In this document: in pieces, positions 10,489 through 23,214 of the stretch
Numbering within the stretch: the stretch's first letter is position 1
How the letters are laid out: each line of letters opens with the position of its first letter
Assembly (NCBI GenBank): GCA_030685235.1
Contig: MU839178.1
Coordinates: forward strand, 1 to 64,000
Source of the DNA: Copromyces sp. CBS 386.78
Lineage: Eukaryota > Ascomycota > Sordariomycetes > Sordariales > Sordariaceae
Direction of reading: 5' to 3'
DNA length: 64,000 bases
Notes under the pieces: model-generated
Database searches by the model: none
The model's input: only the letters and a program-made list of their open reading frames with translations
Told to the model about the DNA's origin: nothing
Program-made: the position numbers and the translations under genes

Positions 10489-11384
10489 TCAATCCACGTT
10501 ATAAGACACCCTCGAAGTCCCCTTACTCCTCGAAATCTTCTTCACCGTCGTCTTTCCACACAAATCCGTGGTATCCACATGCGTTCCGCCGCATGGATAC
10601 ACCTCGGCGCCCACAATCTTGACCACCCTGAACTTCTCCCCCGGCTGTGTCAAGCTCCTATCGGGAATAAGCCTCTCCAGCCCGTTCTTCCGGAAATCCT
10701 CCTCGTCCCAGAAATCCACCTCGACCGGCATCGCCTTGTCAATGTATTGATCAAGCTTCTGCTGGATTGGCTCCTTCCATTTTCCCTCGATCGAGCCCTG
10801 GAACTCGCACGCCGCATTACCTGGGGCGTGTGACGCCTTCAGCTCGTCGAACCCGGGAATTTCCTTCTCGAGCAAGTGCCGGACCGCAGCTCCTAGGACG
10901 TGGCCCGCGGTATGTAGACGTGAGTACAAGAGACGCTTGTCGACGTCGATGGACTGCTCCACTGTGTCGCCTACTTGGAACCTGTTGGCAGAGGAAGAGT
11001 CGAACCGGCCAAAGTGGAGGACTTGTCCGTCGTTCACGGCGTCCATCCGAACCATGCTCACACGGAAGACACCGTCATCTCCCTTGGTCATGACGCCTTC
11101 ATCGGAGGGTTGGCCGCCTCCTTGAGGGTGAAAGATGGTCTTCTCGGTCACGATGGCGAACTCATCCTCTGTGCCTTTCGAGTCATCGTCTTTGCCCTTC
11201 TTGAAGAGAAGCTTGTTGGCTTCTTCCAGGGCAGAAAAGGACTTGATCGCCGAGACCACGGTTGAGAGCTTGTAGAGCTTGGCATTGTGGTGAAAAGCCA
11301 GGTATGTTCGCGCGGCGGTGCTGCCCTGTGCGAGCTTTAGTGCTCAGCCAAACGCTATCATATAGTGATTTCGACACTGACCAT
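10489..11384 (-). CDS. AlaX-type alanyl-tRNA editing hydrolase
   Basis: This is a free-standing homologue of the AlaRS/ThrRS second additional domain. Such enzymes deacylate mischarged tRNA, typically Ser- or Gly-tRNA(Ala), in the cytosol. The zinc ligands are all present: HTAGH near residue 120 and CGGTH near residue 240, with the HPQGGGQPSDEG loop near residue 70. Residues LAFHHNAKLYKL mark the true N-terminus, but no ATG lies in that frame before a stop. The simplest fix is a start ATG at 11384-11382 in a good CAAAATGG context, split by a 47-nt intron (GTCAGT...TAAAG) from exon 11334-10489, giving 282 residues. A rival first exon starts at 11565 and uses the stronger GTGAGT donor near 11481, adding about 28 residues. 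Function is confident; the first exon is not. Confidence 0.82.
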
Positions 11385-11683
11385 TTTGACGTTCTGATTG
11401 CTGTTGCTTTTCAACTCGTCTTTGTTCGGCACAGAGGTTTGTGATCACAACTTGGTTTCGACTTCTTTTTTCACTCACGCTTCTAACAGTTTCTTTGATA
11501 CCTTTAGTAGTACAGTGTGCCGGGAAACCGAATAGAGGGGCAACTTCACTGGCACAGCGTTGCAATGCCCTGCGGATGACAATAAACCCGGGCGCCTTTC
11601 TCCACTACTGGCCGCCCGTTGCCGTGGACACGGATGGCCCCTGAAGATCACGACAGCTTCAAAACATTCCTAACCTCTCGACC

Positions 11684-12560
11684 TTAACCAACCCTAAACA
11701 ACCAAAACCCCCCATCACTTCCCGCCACACCCCCCATCGCATTCCCATCCCTCAGCAACCACATATACATACCCCTCCACCACATCCTCCACCCGTCCCT
11801 CCCGTTCCGTCAAAGCCTTTTCTTTAACCCCCCTCGTCATCTCCTCCCTCGCCTCCTCACCAAACTATCGCTCCATAATCCCGTATCGACAAACCCAGCC
11901 CTAACCACATTCACCCTCACGCTTCATCTCCAGCGCCAGGGCTTTTGCGAGGGAAATCAGCCCGCCGGCGGAGTAACTAATGAGCGAGCAGCCGGAGAGG
12001 GTTTTTCAGCTAGGGTTCCGGAGGAGAGGGTTAGGGAAGAGGTAGGGGATGCCGTGAGGTGTTGCAACGAGACTTTGGCGAGGAGGAGCGGGAGAGTGTG
12101 GCGGAAGTGGGAGGCTGCGAGGATGGTGGATGGGGTTAGACTTGGGGAGGAGAGGGGGTGGACGGAAAGGGGGTCGGCGGCTGTGAGGATTACGTGGTTG
12201 ACCTTCTTGGGGCTTGGGTTGGAGGGTGGGCGCGGGAAGGAAGAGGTGGTGGAGTTTATGTTCGAGGACTGTGTCGGGGTCTGTGTCTGCCTCTGCTTCT
12301 GTCCCAGAGTGCTGCGAAGAGGACGAAGAGGCGGAAGCAGAAATATCAACGGCGATCCCCTGGATCTTGAGACTAAACTCTGGGTAGAGTTCGCGGAGCC
12401 GGGCGATAGTGGCGTCGATTTTGGATTGCGGGGAGGAGGCGATGGTTACGAAGGCTCCGGGTGCTAGAGAGGCTTCGGCGACGCCGGCCCCTAGGCCGGA
12501 AGAACCGCCGATAATGGGGATGTGCTTATTGAGAAGCTTTTGGTAGGTTGTTGGAGCCAT
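11684..12560 (-). pseudogene. Short-chain dehydrogenase (SDR) relic with about five frame changes
   Basis: The protein starts MAPTTYQKLL and shows the Rossmann dinucleotide-binding motif GGSSGLGAGV near residue 19, then AVDIS. From there the homologous segments lie in different frames. These are KKVNHVILTAADPLS with AASHFRHTLPLLLAKV, then SLISYSAGGLISLAKALALE, then VRVNVVRAGFVDTGLW, then EEAREEMTRGVKEK, then LRDGNAMGGVAGSDGG at the end. Changes fall near 12200-12250, 12000, 11920, 11868 and 11768. The order and spacing match one complete SDR of about 270 residues of the atypical fungal type that lacks the YxxxK lysine. Short introns could explain one change but not all. A local run of sequencing errors is the alternative, though nearby genes are intact. 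Confidence 0.72.
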
Positions 12561-13138
12561 GGTCGTGGTTGTGATTCTGAGTTGGGTGAGTGGGAGGGTG
12601 TTTTCAAGCAGTTGGATTTGTCTTGGGGATGTGGTGTATATCTTAAGTTGTTTACCACAGAGCTCGGGCTCTTGAATAATATACAAGAATAAGTCATGTC
12701 CGCGGGACTTCCGTCGGGATGGCTTCATAGCATGTTCGTCATGAGATCGCGGAGGTTAAGAGAGATAAACCCGGCTGGTTTCTCCTAAACATAACGCGCT
12801 TATCCCCGAGCACCGGTGGTGCAACTCGGTGAGCTTTGGGTCGTAATGCCAAAGAAATTGCTTCAAGTTTTGTTGTCGACGAATACAGGGCTACACTGAC
12901 GACTTTTGCAGCTTCCTCGGACGTATTGTCTGTGGATGATACTGATCCTGCAACTACTGCTTACATTTTGCGGATCATGAAATATCAGGTAGTCCACGGA
13001 ATCGAAAGGCGGATGTGCTTGCATGTGGTATAGCTTAGGGTCTGTTTATTCCCGTTTCGCTCTCGCTTCTATTACTGTAGCTTCCTCCATCTTGGAACTT
13101 GTAAATCTCTGGTATTATACACCCCTCTCCACGTTTAC
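12561..13138. other. Intergenic, no supported gene
   Basis: This is the 5' side of the SDR relic and the 3' side of the O-acetyltransferase gene. No coding or RNA signal is seen. Confidence 0.5.
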
Positions 13139-14565
13139 TCATTGCAAAAAGTTCTTGATAGCTCCTCCAACATTCTTCACGTCCAACAAGAACGTGTCAT
13201 GACCAAACATGCTCTGCTCTTCGCTCAACTCGTAATGCGCCACGTTCCGGTTTCCGGTCAGCCTCAGAGCATCGGCAATCTCACGCTGCTGCCATGCCGG
13301 GAACAGGATATCACTGGCCACACCCATGACCAGCGCCGGGTGGTCCCGCAGGGCAGACAAGCCCTGGATCAAATCCTCGGGTGGCTTGTTCGACGAGTCT
13401 GACTGGGCGGCCGACTTGGTATCAGGCTGTACCTCGCCTCCAGACTCGGCTTGCTCCTCGTAGGGCTTGTCTGGCAACGTCAAGCTGCAGGACGCGTTTC
13501 CATTCGATGCGAACACCCCCTTTTGTATAGACTCCAACCGCTCAGCCCGTCTGGTGGCCGCAGCCTTTTGGCACGATTGACCAAGATCGAAGAGATCCAT
13601 GGCCTTGCTGACGTACAGCAAACTGTTGGGGTCGTATGTCAGGCAAAACTTCTCTCCCGCATGATCCAGATAGGTCTCGATGAGATAGTCTGGGCAAAGA
13701 GCGGGTGGCTTGCTAGGATCCGCCCTCCTACGGCCGAACCGCAGCTCCCACTCGGGACCTGACCGATAGGTGACAGTCGCGATCTCGCGCGCCAGCTTCA
13801 TGCCAGCGTGTGGAGGGACGTTGTCATAGTAGAACCCTCGATTCCAGTTGGGGTCCATCATGAGGACTTGTCGCTGCGTGTGCCGCATCGCAATGCTGTA
13901 AGGGTGACTCCGGGCGCAGCCGCTGATCGAGACGATCCGGCCAACACGCTCGGAGAATAGCACACCGGCCGCAAGAGATTGCATGCCTCCCATACTAGAT
14001 CCCACACTGGCGTACAGCTTGTTGACTCCCAGGTTGTCCAACAGACGGAACTGGGCCCGTACCATATCCTCCAGCGTAAGTATAGGGAACCTGGTGGCAT
14101 AGCGCTGCCCGTCGGCTGGGTCGATGCTACTCGGTCCCGTTGAGCCGTAGCAGCCGCCGATGACGTTCGTGCAAATGATGTGGTATTTATCGGTGTCGAG
14201 GGACAGGCCGGGCCCGATGAACTTCTCCCACCATCCGGGCTGGGGGTTAGCAGGCGTAGAGTGGGCGTGGGACGAAGCTGAAAGACCCGTGTGTAGAAGA
14301 ATAACGTTGGACTTGTCGGCGTTCATCTCACCCCACGATTCGTAGGCGATGTCGAACTCGGGGAGCACGCCACCCCAGTCGAGCAGTAGGGGTTCATCGC
14401 AGTGGAAGGTCTGGGTGGCGCCGGCAACATAGGATGGCTCGGGGCCGCTCGAGTCGGAGCGCTTCTTGAGGGTTTCGGACCGGGTTTCCAGGGCATCCAG
14501 GCAGGGGAAGGCCATGGCGGGATTGGAAGCGCCGCTGCGTCGGGGCGCCTGTTCGTGTAGGCATC

Positions 14566-14611
<46 letters not shown>

Positions 14612-14749
14612 TGGTTGAGCTCGGGATAACCGCAGTCCAGCTACCGCAGCGGTTCTGGATGACTGTGATGTCGCGGGGCTGGAGGATGCGTGGGACAGGG
14701 CTGCCGAAGCCCTCCGCAGTGAGGCGGCGATCTGTTTCTGTGACCGCAT
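13139..14749 (-). CDS. Mitochondrial homoserine/serine O-acetyltransferase (MetX fold)
   Basis: This is a single-exon 536-residue enzyme of the MetX alpha/beta-hydrolase family that transfers acetyl from acetyl-CoA to L-serine or L-homoserine in sulfur amino-acid synthesis. The Ser nucleophile lies in GSSMGGMQ near residue 250, the Asp in VASDILFP near 480 and the His in GHDTFLLD near 518. [11 protein letters not shown] and [14 protein letters not shown] are typical family blocks. Residues 1-45 are rich in Arg, Ala and Ser with few acids, as in a mitochondrial presequence. The presequence type and length recall Aspergillus CysA and fission-yeast cys2, which act as serine O-acetyltransferases, so that substrate is my preferred call; it is not proven by sequence. 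A polyglutamine run sits near residues 47-61. The gene is divergent from the next gene to the right. Confidence 0.88.
14566..14615. repeat. (CAG)n/CTG tract coding for polyglutamine
   Basis: A TGT/TGC-T triplet run read on the minus strand as CAA/CAG gives about 15 consecutive Gln between the presequence and the catalytic domain of the O-acetyltransferase. It probably varies in length between strains. Confidence 0.85.
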
Positions 14750-15618
14750 GGCGTTGATCTGTTCTGGAGCTTGTGTTCAGACGTTGCTACCGTCGGTTGA
14801 CACAGGCACAAACAGGAACAGATGTTATAGCACGAAGGTGATGATCAATGTTCGTAATTTACCCTGTTAGGGGAAAACGCTGGAATTGATTCTAGACGCT
14901 ACTGCGAACCCGGAGCTCATGGTGGGGAGAGAATGGAGCTTGGTAATCCCAGTTGCCCAGTTCGGGGGCCAAGACGAAACCGAATTGGATGCGGTCGAAT
15001 CCGGGGAATAATACAAACCCAAAGGCCCTCGCTAACCTCAGGACATTGTTGCAGTGACCTGAGAAATCTCGACGGCGCTAACATAAGTCGTCATTTCACG
15101 TGCTGCCCGGGCGCGGGATGCTTGCGCGTTATGCACCCCTGGGGTGTGTCCAGAGCGACTGCCGGACCCTGTGAATCCACCGCACTGCGACCATCCGGAG
15201 GCCAGCGGGAAGCCCCTCAATGGGGACACTGCGGGGTACGACGGGTGATGTCACTGGTGCAACCGCACGCACTTACGCTGCCCCACCATAACCGTGTTCA
15301 CCAACACCTTAAGGTACCACGCATATTCCAAAGGCACCACTCTGTCGACTAACAACCACCCTTCAAGTTCCAGAACCTTGACGGATCCATCAATCTTAGT
15401 CTAGGCTTCCGTTCACTGTCTATTTCCAGTTGAACATCCACCACCGCACTCCTAGTCTTACCTTGCTTGCTATCTTCCATCTGTCACCTAGTCACTTGAC
15501 TGTTGTTGTGCTCCAATATCTTGCCGTTCTTCTCACCGCATTCGAGGTTTCCGGGAAAGGTTAAACAGTCAACAGCCCCGAACACTCTTCGAGAATTGAA
15601 CCAAGACTCCCTCGTGCC
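14750..15618. other. Divergent promoter region
   Basis: About 870 bp separates the start codons of two divergent genes. It presumably holds both promoters. I see no conserved motif that I can name and no ORF with support. Confidence 0.5.
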
Positions 15619-16723
15619 ATGGAATTTTTGTCCTCCATATTCAAAACACTCACCCTGAATATGGTCAACCCGCTGAGTGCGGGTGACTCCGCAACCAAGG
15701 ACCAAGATGTCATCGACCGTACCGCAAACCCCTACCAACCTACCGCCATGGAGGTAATCTTCGTTAGGGCGATGCTGGAAAAGGCTCTTCAACTGCCACC
15801 CGAGATCATTAACAGTATCATCGATCATGCCGAGTACTGGCCCCATACATCTACCCTCATCGACTACAGTGATTGGCCCCAAACACAACGGGTTGTCAAC
15901 GGAGGAGACCCCAGCTCGGAGAACACCTTCTTGGTGAGTTTGGATGCCCCGGGCTATTGGGCCTGACCCTTATACTAACCTGCTCATTCTCGACAAGCAG
16001 TTGCGCACCCTTCCCCTTGGTTTCGTTAAGCCGCCTTCCTCGTTCTTCAAACATGACCGCAACCGCGAAACCCCACTCGAGCCGATCCCTCGCGAGCTCA
16101 AAGAGTTCCCCGTCGACACTTATCAGTCCCTCATAGCCCCCACCCTCAGTCATCCATGCCGCAAGATCAAATTCACCATCGTCTCCCACGACCAAGGCTG
16201 GGGCGGAGAGCGGGGCACCCGCCGGACTTACAACGGCTCTTATACCTGGTTCGATGTCGGCCTCGAAAGGTGCCTCCAAACCAAGGACGGCATTGACAAG
16301 CCCACCTTTGATCCTCAGACGCTCTCCACCCTTATTCCCAAAGTGCGCGAGGTCAATCACGAGGATGACAGAGAGCGCCATGTGCAGGGAACGCACAGTT
16401 TTGACTTTCCACTACACGCCGAAGAAGATACTATGATCCAGTGCAACGAGGTGGCCAATGGAGAATTCCACCAATACGAAGTGGAGTGGAAGTGGACCGA
16501 CGACACGTCGAGCGCTGATTATTTCGACACCGGCTATGGTTGTGAGGAGGGCCTGGTGGAAAACCCCTTACCCAAAATCGGCCGTGGCCGGGCGACGGGC
16601 GACGGAAAGTTCGTGAGGGACTTGAAGCTTGGTGATGTAGTCACTGTCTGGGCCAAGGCGAGGTTCGGAGGCTGGACCAACTACATCAAGCGCATTCAGG
16701 TGGATGTTTACTGGGTCGTTTAA
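15619..16723 (+). CDS. Conserved-looking fungal protein of unknown function (345 aa)
   Basis: Two exons, 15619-15933 and 16001-16723, flank a 67-nt intron with GTGAGT donor, an ACTAAC branch and AAGCAG acceptor, phase 0. The first exon contains LQLPPEIINSIIDHAEYWP near residue 55, which resembles the leading helix of an F-box-like motif but is too short to claim one. The second exon is rich in Trp, Asp and Tyr (FTIVSHDQGWGGERGTRRTY, YTWFDVGLERC, EVEWKWTDD), suggesting a globular beta-rich domain. It ends TNYIKRIQVDVYWVV. There is no signal peptide or membrane segment. I do not recognise a catalytic motif. The model is well supported by splice signals and codon continuity. Confidence 0.8.
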
Positions 16724-19173
16724 GGTGAAGAGGAAGAGACGAGGGCTAGGCTTTGAGTTTTCTGGCTGTACGTGCTCGGTATATGTGGGTGGCGTTAGGA
16801 GTTTTCGGAGCGGGCCTTGTCCTCTCTTCTTATTTTTTTTTTCCCACATGCATTCTTCTATTGCACACGTCACTCATTTCTTTCTCCTCCTAAGACACAG
16901 ACAGGGACAGGAAGTTCACGAAAAAGAAAGATCACAGAGAACAAGAAGGAACAGGGAACAAAAGGGCCATCATTAACGACAATCATGGAAGGGAATCTCA
17001 CGGGGGATTCGCTAAAGTGCTTTACAGTCGGTTACAGATAGGTTCATAGGCGCCGATCAATTCATCGGCCTAATAATACCTTAATAGGGCTTCGCTCTTC
17101 ACATACCGCTGCACCGTAAATGCTTTTGTAATGATATAGTTCTATATAGAAATGTTTCAAAATCGATATTGTCGGAGGCTTCGTACTGTAGTGAGTCTGA
17201 ACGTTTTTATGTCTGGAAAGGGTCAGTGTTGTCTTGTTTCCTGTAAGATGTATCACGAAAGATGGGAGTGATGATAATGGAGATTATGTATGTGATTCAG
17301 CTAATCTCCTGAAGAAAATCGCAGGTTATATAGCTAGCTGGTGATGGCAAGGCACGGAGGTCTAGAGAGCTGGAGAATTTTCTCACGTTTTGTTGTTCTT
17401 ATCAGTGTGTACAATGGGACTGTGTTTGTCATCTGTATGATGAGACATAGTTCATGTTTCGTTTTCTTGCTCGTTTCTCCTGGTGATGACATATCTTTCT
17501 GTTTGAGTTCGTGATGACGGGTAACTTCAAAGCACAAGCACAAGACGATGGAAGGTAAGAAAAGGTTTTGGAAGATTTTCTTATTTTTTACCATTTTTTT
17601 TCTTTCGTTTTTTATGTTTTGCTTTTTCACTACTTGCTTTATCTTATGCTTCTTCTTCGTCGTTCGTCTTCTTCTTTGTTCTTTTTACATGTTCGCATTG
17701 CATTGACCCAGAAACCGAAGCCAGAAACCAGAGACCAGTATAACCCAATGAACCATAACCATTTCCTTCCCCAGATTTGCTTGTATCAATTCAATCAATC
17801 ATCCCTTTCTTTAATGTAAAAAGAAAAAAAGAAAAAAACACGCACGCCCTTTGCCACACTCCCTTTCCATGATCTAATCAAACTTTGTGCGCCGAACTTT
17901 TGTCGTTCGCTTCTAGTATACTCTGGTATCAAATGTGAAACCAAACAAGCGTGCCAGGAAAAAAAAGAAAAACAATAAAATAACCCGAAAACTTGCTATA
18001 TCCTCTTCCCCTTCTCTTCGTAGCCGTCCGATGCCTCCTTTTATTCTGTTCGCTTCTTTCCGTTTGCAAACCACGTCTCCCTCTTTTCCCTGCTTCCCGA
18101 TTTCCGAATGGGTGAATTGCTGACAGCATCCCTGATGAGGTCTGAAGCAAGGATAGCGAGCCCGGGCTTCAGAATCGGGCTGGTCTCAGAGAGACTCCGC
18201 GCCATTCGGATGCAGTCGACATTCGCACCGGAAGTAGGTCCCTAAAAATAACGGGCAGGAAGTCCCTCGTCCTGAGGGGTGGGTTTTGCGGCAAAATAAA
18301 TGAAACTTTCCGAGGAAGAGGGAAGAGAGGGAGAAATGGTGTAGAGCAAGGAAGGGGAAGGGGAAAAAAAAAAACCTCCAGATGAAGCAGTGATAATCAT
18401 TCAGGCCGGTCAATGATGCGTCGACAAACGAACAAAAGAAGCCACAGCATGATCCCAAATGAAGTTTTGAACCCTGTGCTATAACCTTTAAGCTTTCCGC
18501 CTGCCCGCCATGTTCAAGAGAGACGCTCCTCTGTAAATGCGTTCGAATGTGTGAAATGCAGTGTATATGGCCCAAGCCAACCGATACCAACGATGACAGG
18601 AATGACATTAAAAAGGGCCAAACAAGACCGAACAGGACCCTCCTAGTTCCCCCTCTTTTCATCCGGACCAAGTCCATCGGTCCGCCCTAGGACTGTAAAT
18701 GATGCAGCCTAGGCGTTTCGCTTTTATGAAATGAAATAAAAGACGTTTTATGCTGATGTATCCGCCAGTTTGGAAGACTGCAGATATATGACTCGTTCGT
18801 GGAAGACAACTGCCCGTCGGAAGAGCTCGGCCGTCTCCGGTGATGTTGTGAAGTTCAGGGTGACCAGAGCAGTAACCACCCATGAGACCCTCCATAACTG
18901 AGCTTAGTCGTCGAGCAGCAGCAACATGGAAATGACAAGCAGGTCCATCTGAAACCAAGCAGCATGTGCCATCCGAGCTAATGTTTATAATCCTGAACCA
19001 GATGTCCAATATAGGGCCTTTAACTTGCGATGGACGAAGCCGGACAAGGATGCGTATCCAAGAAAGCCATCGTCCCAGATTTCGAGTGCTCAGATGCAAC
19101 ACGCGGCTAGTCTTTGTCCGACAGAATGGAACTGAGGATCATCCCGATTCACCATGCCGCGTACGTGGATTGA
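16724..19173. other. Long 3' intergenic region
   Basis: It lies between two convergent genes. It is T-rich and A-rich with several homopolymer runs (for example around 16840, 17580 and 17820). Frames of up to 163 codons exist but are of low complexity. It is probably two 3' UTRs plus spacer. Confidence 0.5.
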
Positions 19174-22100
19174 TCAACCGCCTCTTCGGTCCCCGTCATT
19201 TTTGGGTAACTGCTCGCTTTGGGCGAAAGTGCTCGCCGCATGCTTCAGATCAGCCATGCCCTTCTTCCGAGGTTTGGACTTTTGCCAGTCACTGAGCCCC
19301 TCATTATGACCCTTGTTCCCGTTCCGCATGTGTCCATTGCCCCTGGAAGTTCCATTACTTCGCTGATCCAGAACCGGTGAGCGGGATACGGAGTCAGGTT
19401 TTGCTGTAGGACCTGCTGGTGGAGATTTCACCGGCGATGTCTTGTGTCCCGATCTCCAGTTGTCTGAACGTTCTGAACGGGTCCCGCCGTTTGTAGACTC
19501 GGGGGTTGGCGTGGAAACAGCTAGTGAGGATTCATACTTTCGCATGAGGGTGGGTGATGGCGTTCGCGCCTCATAAACCGGTGAAAGATGCTGCAAATCT
19601 TGAGCGACGCCAAAGCTGCCAGCAGCAAGCTCAAGGGGCGCTATCCCGTTCTGCTGTTGGCGAGCGATGGATCTCAAACGATCACCATTCGGAGGAGACA
19701 AGCCAGACGACGCAGTGGTATCGCTAGTCATTGGCGCATATGGAATGCCAGGATGGAAACTGTTGGCCATTGCGATGCGCTGCTGGAATGATGCGTCCCC
19801 CATGTTCTTGGACGAGGCTGGAGACCGGGTAGCTGTTGTACTATTTACAATTACGGGCCGGTCCGGGAACTGAGCAGGGTTGTGTCCAGTGACAGTGGGT
19901 AAGTGGAAGTTGGTCGGCTCGGTCCACCCCCCATTGTAGAACCCTTGGTGGATGTAGAGAGGATTCTCATAAGTCGCATCTTCCGGTGCCGCAGGCTCTG
20001 CGGCTGGCGGTGGTTGACGAGGAACACTAGCAGCAGGTTTGGTTTTGCCCATCGAGCCGTTGACAACGAGAGGCCCACGGCTGGGAGCGAGCTTGCCATT
20101 GGTTTGCGGAACGGGCGCCGGCGGCGCAGAACCATTCCCAACTGATGGGGTCCTGCTGTGGCCCAAAGGCGAGGGAGACCGCGAGGTGCGCTTCATTCTT
20201 CTGTCAAGGACCGACTGAGGCAGCTGGTCACTCGAGAGTCGGTGGCGAGTCTCATTGTCGAGCGTCAATTCACCAAGGGAGGGTATGATGCCGTGAGTAC
20301 CATTCGCGACGGGGCTGGAGCCTCCATGCATGAAATAGTGATTGTAGCGCGAACCATCATCCTCAGGCGGAGAATCGGTCACACTGTTGGCTGACGCAAG
20401 ATCGATATCCGAATCTATCGCTTCGTCTGGTACGTAATGGGGCATTGCCATTCGCGGGAATGGGATAGGAATTCCAACTGAAGGCTGACTCGTCCCTAGA
20501 TAACCCGTCATGTTCTGAGTAGAGGCCGTAGGGGTCCTTGCTGCTGGTTGGGATTGCGACCTGAGCGTACCGCTACCAGAAGAAGCACTGGACTCGTTAG
20601 CCGCAGCATTTCGATGGAGGCTTCGCCTATACTCGGACCCTCCACCAGCTGTTGCAGCTGCCGTCACAGGGGAAGACGGATAAGTCTGTAGTGCTGGATG
20701 AAAGTAGGCGTGGTTCTGCAACGGGAATGCGTACCCGTAGAGTAGTTGTTCAGGCCGTACTGGAGGACTCGTTGGAAGATTGTCAAAAGAGTTCGTCCGA
20801 GACCTATCGGTATTCTGCGAGCCTCCTGTTCTCGTCCTATTAGCATGAGCGAGCAACTGCTGTTGATTGATCTGCTGTGATTGTGCAAACAGCTGATACC
20901 GGATACTATCTTGTTGCTGCTGGTGCTGCTGTTGCTGTTGACTCAATGCGGTGAGCTGGGATGCGTAAACCTCGGGAGGTATCCCGGGCTGGTGATACCA
21001 TTGCAGGAACTCCGGAGCACCCATCGGCCCTGGAATTCCGGCCTGAACATAAGTTGAGTTAGGATCGTGTGCCACGCTCGATGAGCCCCGGCGACCGGGG
21101 TTCCCGTTCCCGTTCCGATTGTATTGTCGAGCGTTTCGAAAGCCGCCATTCCGAGGGTTTCGACTGGAGTGCGTCTGCGAAGAGCTTCTAACCAAGATCG
21201 GTCTTGATGTACTGGCTGGCTTCTGGAAGATAGTCCTTTCCTCCTCCTTCGGAAAGACGTATTGCTCACAGCATTCTTCGAATTTGCCGTCGGCAATCAG
21301 TTCGAATGCCCGACGTAGCTCCATGTGGAGACCCCGGAAAGACGTGTCGTCGGCTGTATTCCCAAGGTTGCGCATGGTATTGAAGGGCTCCTCCACGCAG
21401 AGCATGTTGTTGACACCAATATGCCAGCGTTTCTCAACTTTACTCAGTAGCTTGCCGGTTCGTATTGACAATGCATACTTGTCGTAATCGAACTCGTGTG
21501 CGTAAAATCGGAAGAAGTTGAAGAGGAGAGCCGCTAAGCTATCCTTGTTCTTGTCCCCAAACCCACGCAGCTTGTCGATGTCATCAGCAAAATCGCTCTT
21601 TGTCCCATCTGGCCTAAGAAGCTTTAGACTGTCTTTTTGGTGAAGTGCTGGGAGAACTGGAGGGTCCCGTAGTTGTAGAAATGCAATAGTCAAGCATATC
21701 CATGTATACGAGCTTAATGTGCCACCAAATGCTGTAAAAGAGTAAGCGAATGCATGGCGAGGAACGGACATAGGGCGACTGACCAGCATCATTTATTATC
21801 CTCCTCCTTGTCCAATACTTGATGATCATGGCCAAAGGCCGCACGCGTTCGTCAATTTCGACATACGTACGCACCATCCTGGTATTCTCCAGCGCCAGTG
21901 TGTTGTTGACATTCATATCGCATGCTAGTTGGAGCTCGGGATCCCATATCTTGACGATTGGTACCTTTGCTGATGAGACACAAACGACCTTCTCCATGCC
22001 ATCTGTAAGGACTGAATCAGTACTTGAACCATAGACACGCTGTTTCAAAGAGAGAGAACTTACGTTTATGAAGCAACTCGGCGATCATGCAGACGCTCTC

Positions 22101-23214
22101 CAATTCTTTCCATGGAGTTGTGATGCAGATATCAACTACCAAACGTCAACACTTGAGTCTCAGCCGTATAGGGCAAAAGGGTGGACCAACCGTCAGAGTC
22201 ATCAGAACACAGCAGATTGCCTGAAGATCCGAAAAGGTGTACTTGAATATCGTGCCCAGGCCACTCATCGTTGAGTATCTTCTCCAGCTTTTGTACCAGC
22301 GTTTTCCTCTTACGCTCCACCTCTGGAGTCGGTATTAGACTGTCATAGAGTTCGCGCAGGGTCGTTGTGAGTTTCGCCTCATGGTCCTCCGATAGCCTAC
22401 TCGTGATCTGGTCGGGATCAACCGGGTCCAGTCTATCCGCTCCGATACTGTATGGCATTCGTCGTCTAGAGAATGGAATGGCGGTCTCGAAGCGACAACC
22501 CCCTAACCTGGGAGGCAGCGGCCGAAGTGATGGCACATTACCATTTGTCTCCGAATACGCAGAACGGGGCGAATGATTTTGTGTGGCGCCAGGGGATGGA
22601 TCACGGGACTCGAACGAGAATTTCCTAGCATGTTGGTGCGGCGTGGACGGTACCGAGCTCGTTACTGTAGCTGGAAGGTGATTCATCTGGTCGGTTGGGA
22701 GCGGCGGTCGGGCAGGTAGGCCATGCGGGCCGTTCTGATCTGGTTGTTTCCTTCCCGACATTTTGACTGACATTTCCTTTGCGGATGTTATAAGCGCACG
22801 TTCGGCGTTTTCTGTGTGCTTGACTGGCCTATTCCCATGACAGCTCAGGACGCTGAGCTTCCCCTGCAAGCCGTCCTTGGTCGACACCTTGGAAGATGAT
22901 TTCGACCGCGCGGCAGGCTGAGATTGCGTCAACGAAATCGCAGTCGGCAATTGTAAGGTATTCGCACCACTACCGCCTCCTCGACTGGAAGAAACAAGCC
23001 TGTTATAGTACTGGAGCCTGTCCTGAGAGATGCTCAAGTGTTGCGGGAGCAGAATCGGCAAGAGCTCGAGATGAGAGGGAAAGTATGCGACGGCAGACTC
23101 CGGAGCGTAATTTGAGGTCGTCTTCGATAGCGCAGGTTCAGCGGGTAGACGCGTCCACAGGTTCGCTTGATAATGATGCTTGAGTTCAGCCGCTGTCGGC
23201 TGGGCGTCCATCAA
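19174..23214 (-). CDS. Non-canonical poly(A)/terminal nucleotidyltransferase, Cid1/CutA type (1290 aa)
   Basis: It adds untemplated nucleotides to RNA 3' ends; relatives (Cid1, CutA) mark mRNA for decay. Exons on the minus strand are 23214-22191, 22135-22064, 22002-21784 and 21731-19174, all with good GT..AG signals and closing in frame. The catalytic centre is FGSSGNLLCSDDSD joined across intron 1 to VDICI (residues about 332-348); this supplies the first two Asp, and CDMNVNN near 393 supplies the third. KYWTRRRIIND and SSYTWICL complete the palm and central domain. EPFNTMRNLGNTADDTSFRG near 553 is the PAP-associated signature. The N-terminal 230 residues and C-terminal 650 are disordered, rich in Gln, Ser, Pro and Arg, with a QQQQQHQQQQ run near residue 720. 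Arg/Gly/Asn stretches may bind RNA. Confidence 0.88.
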
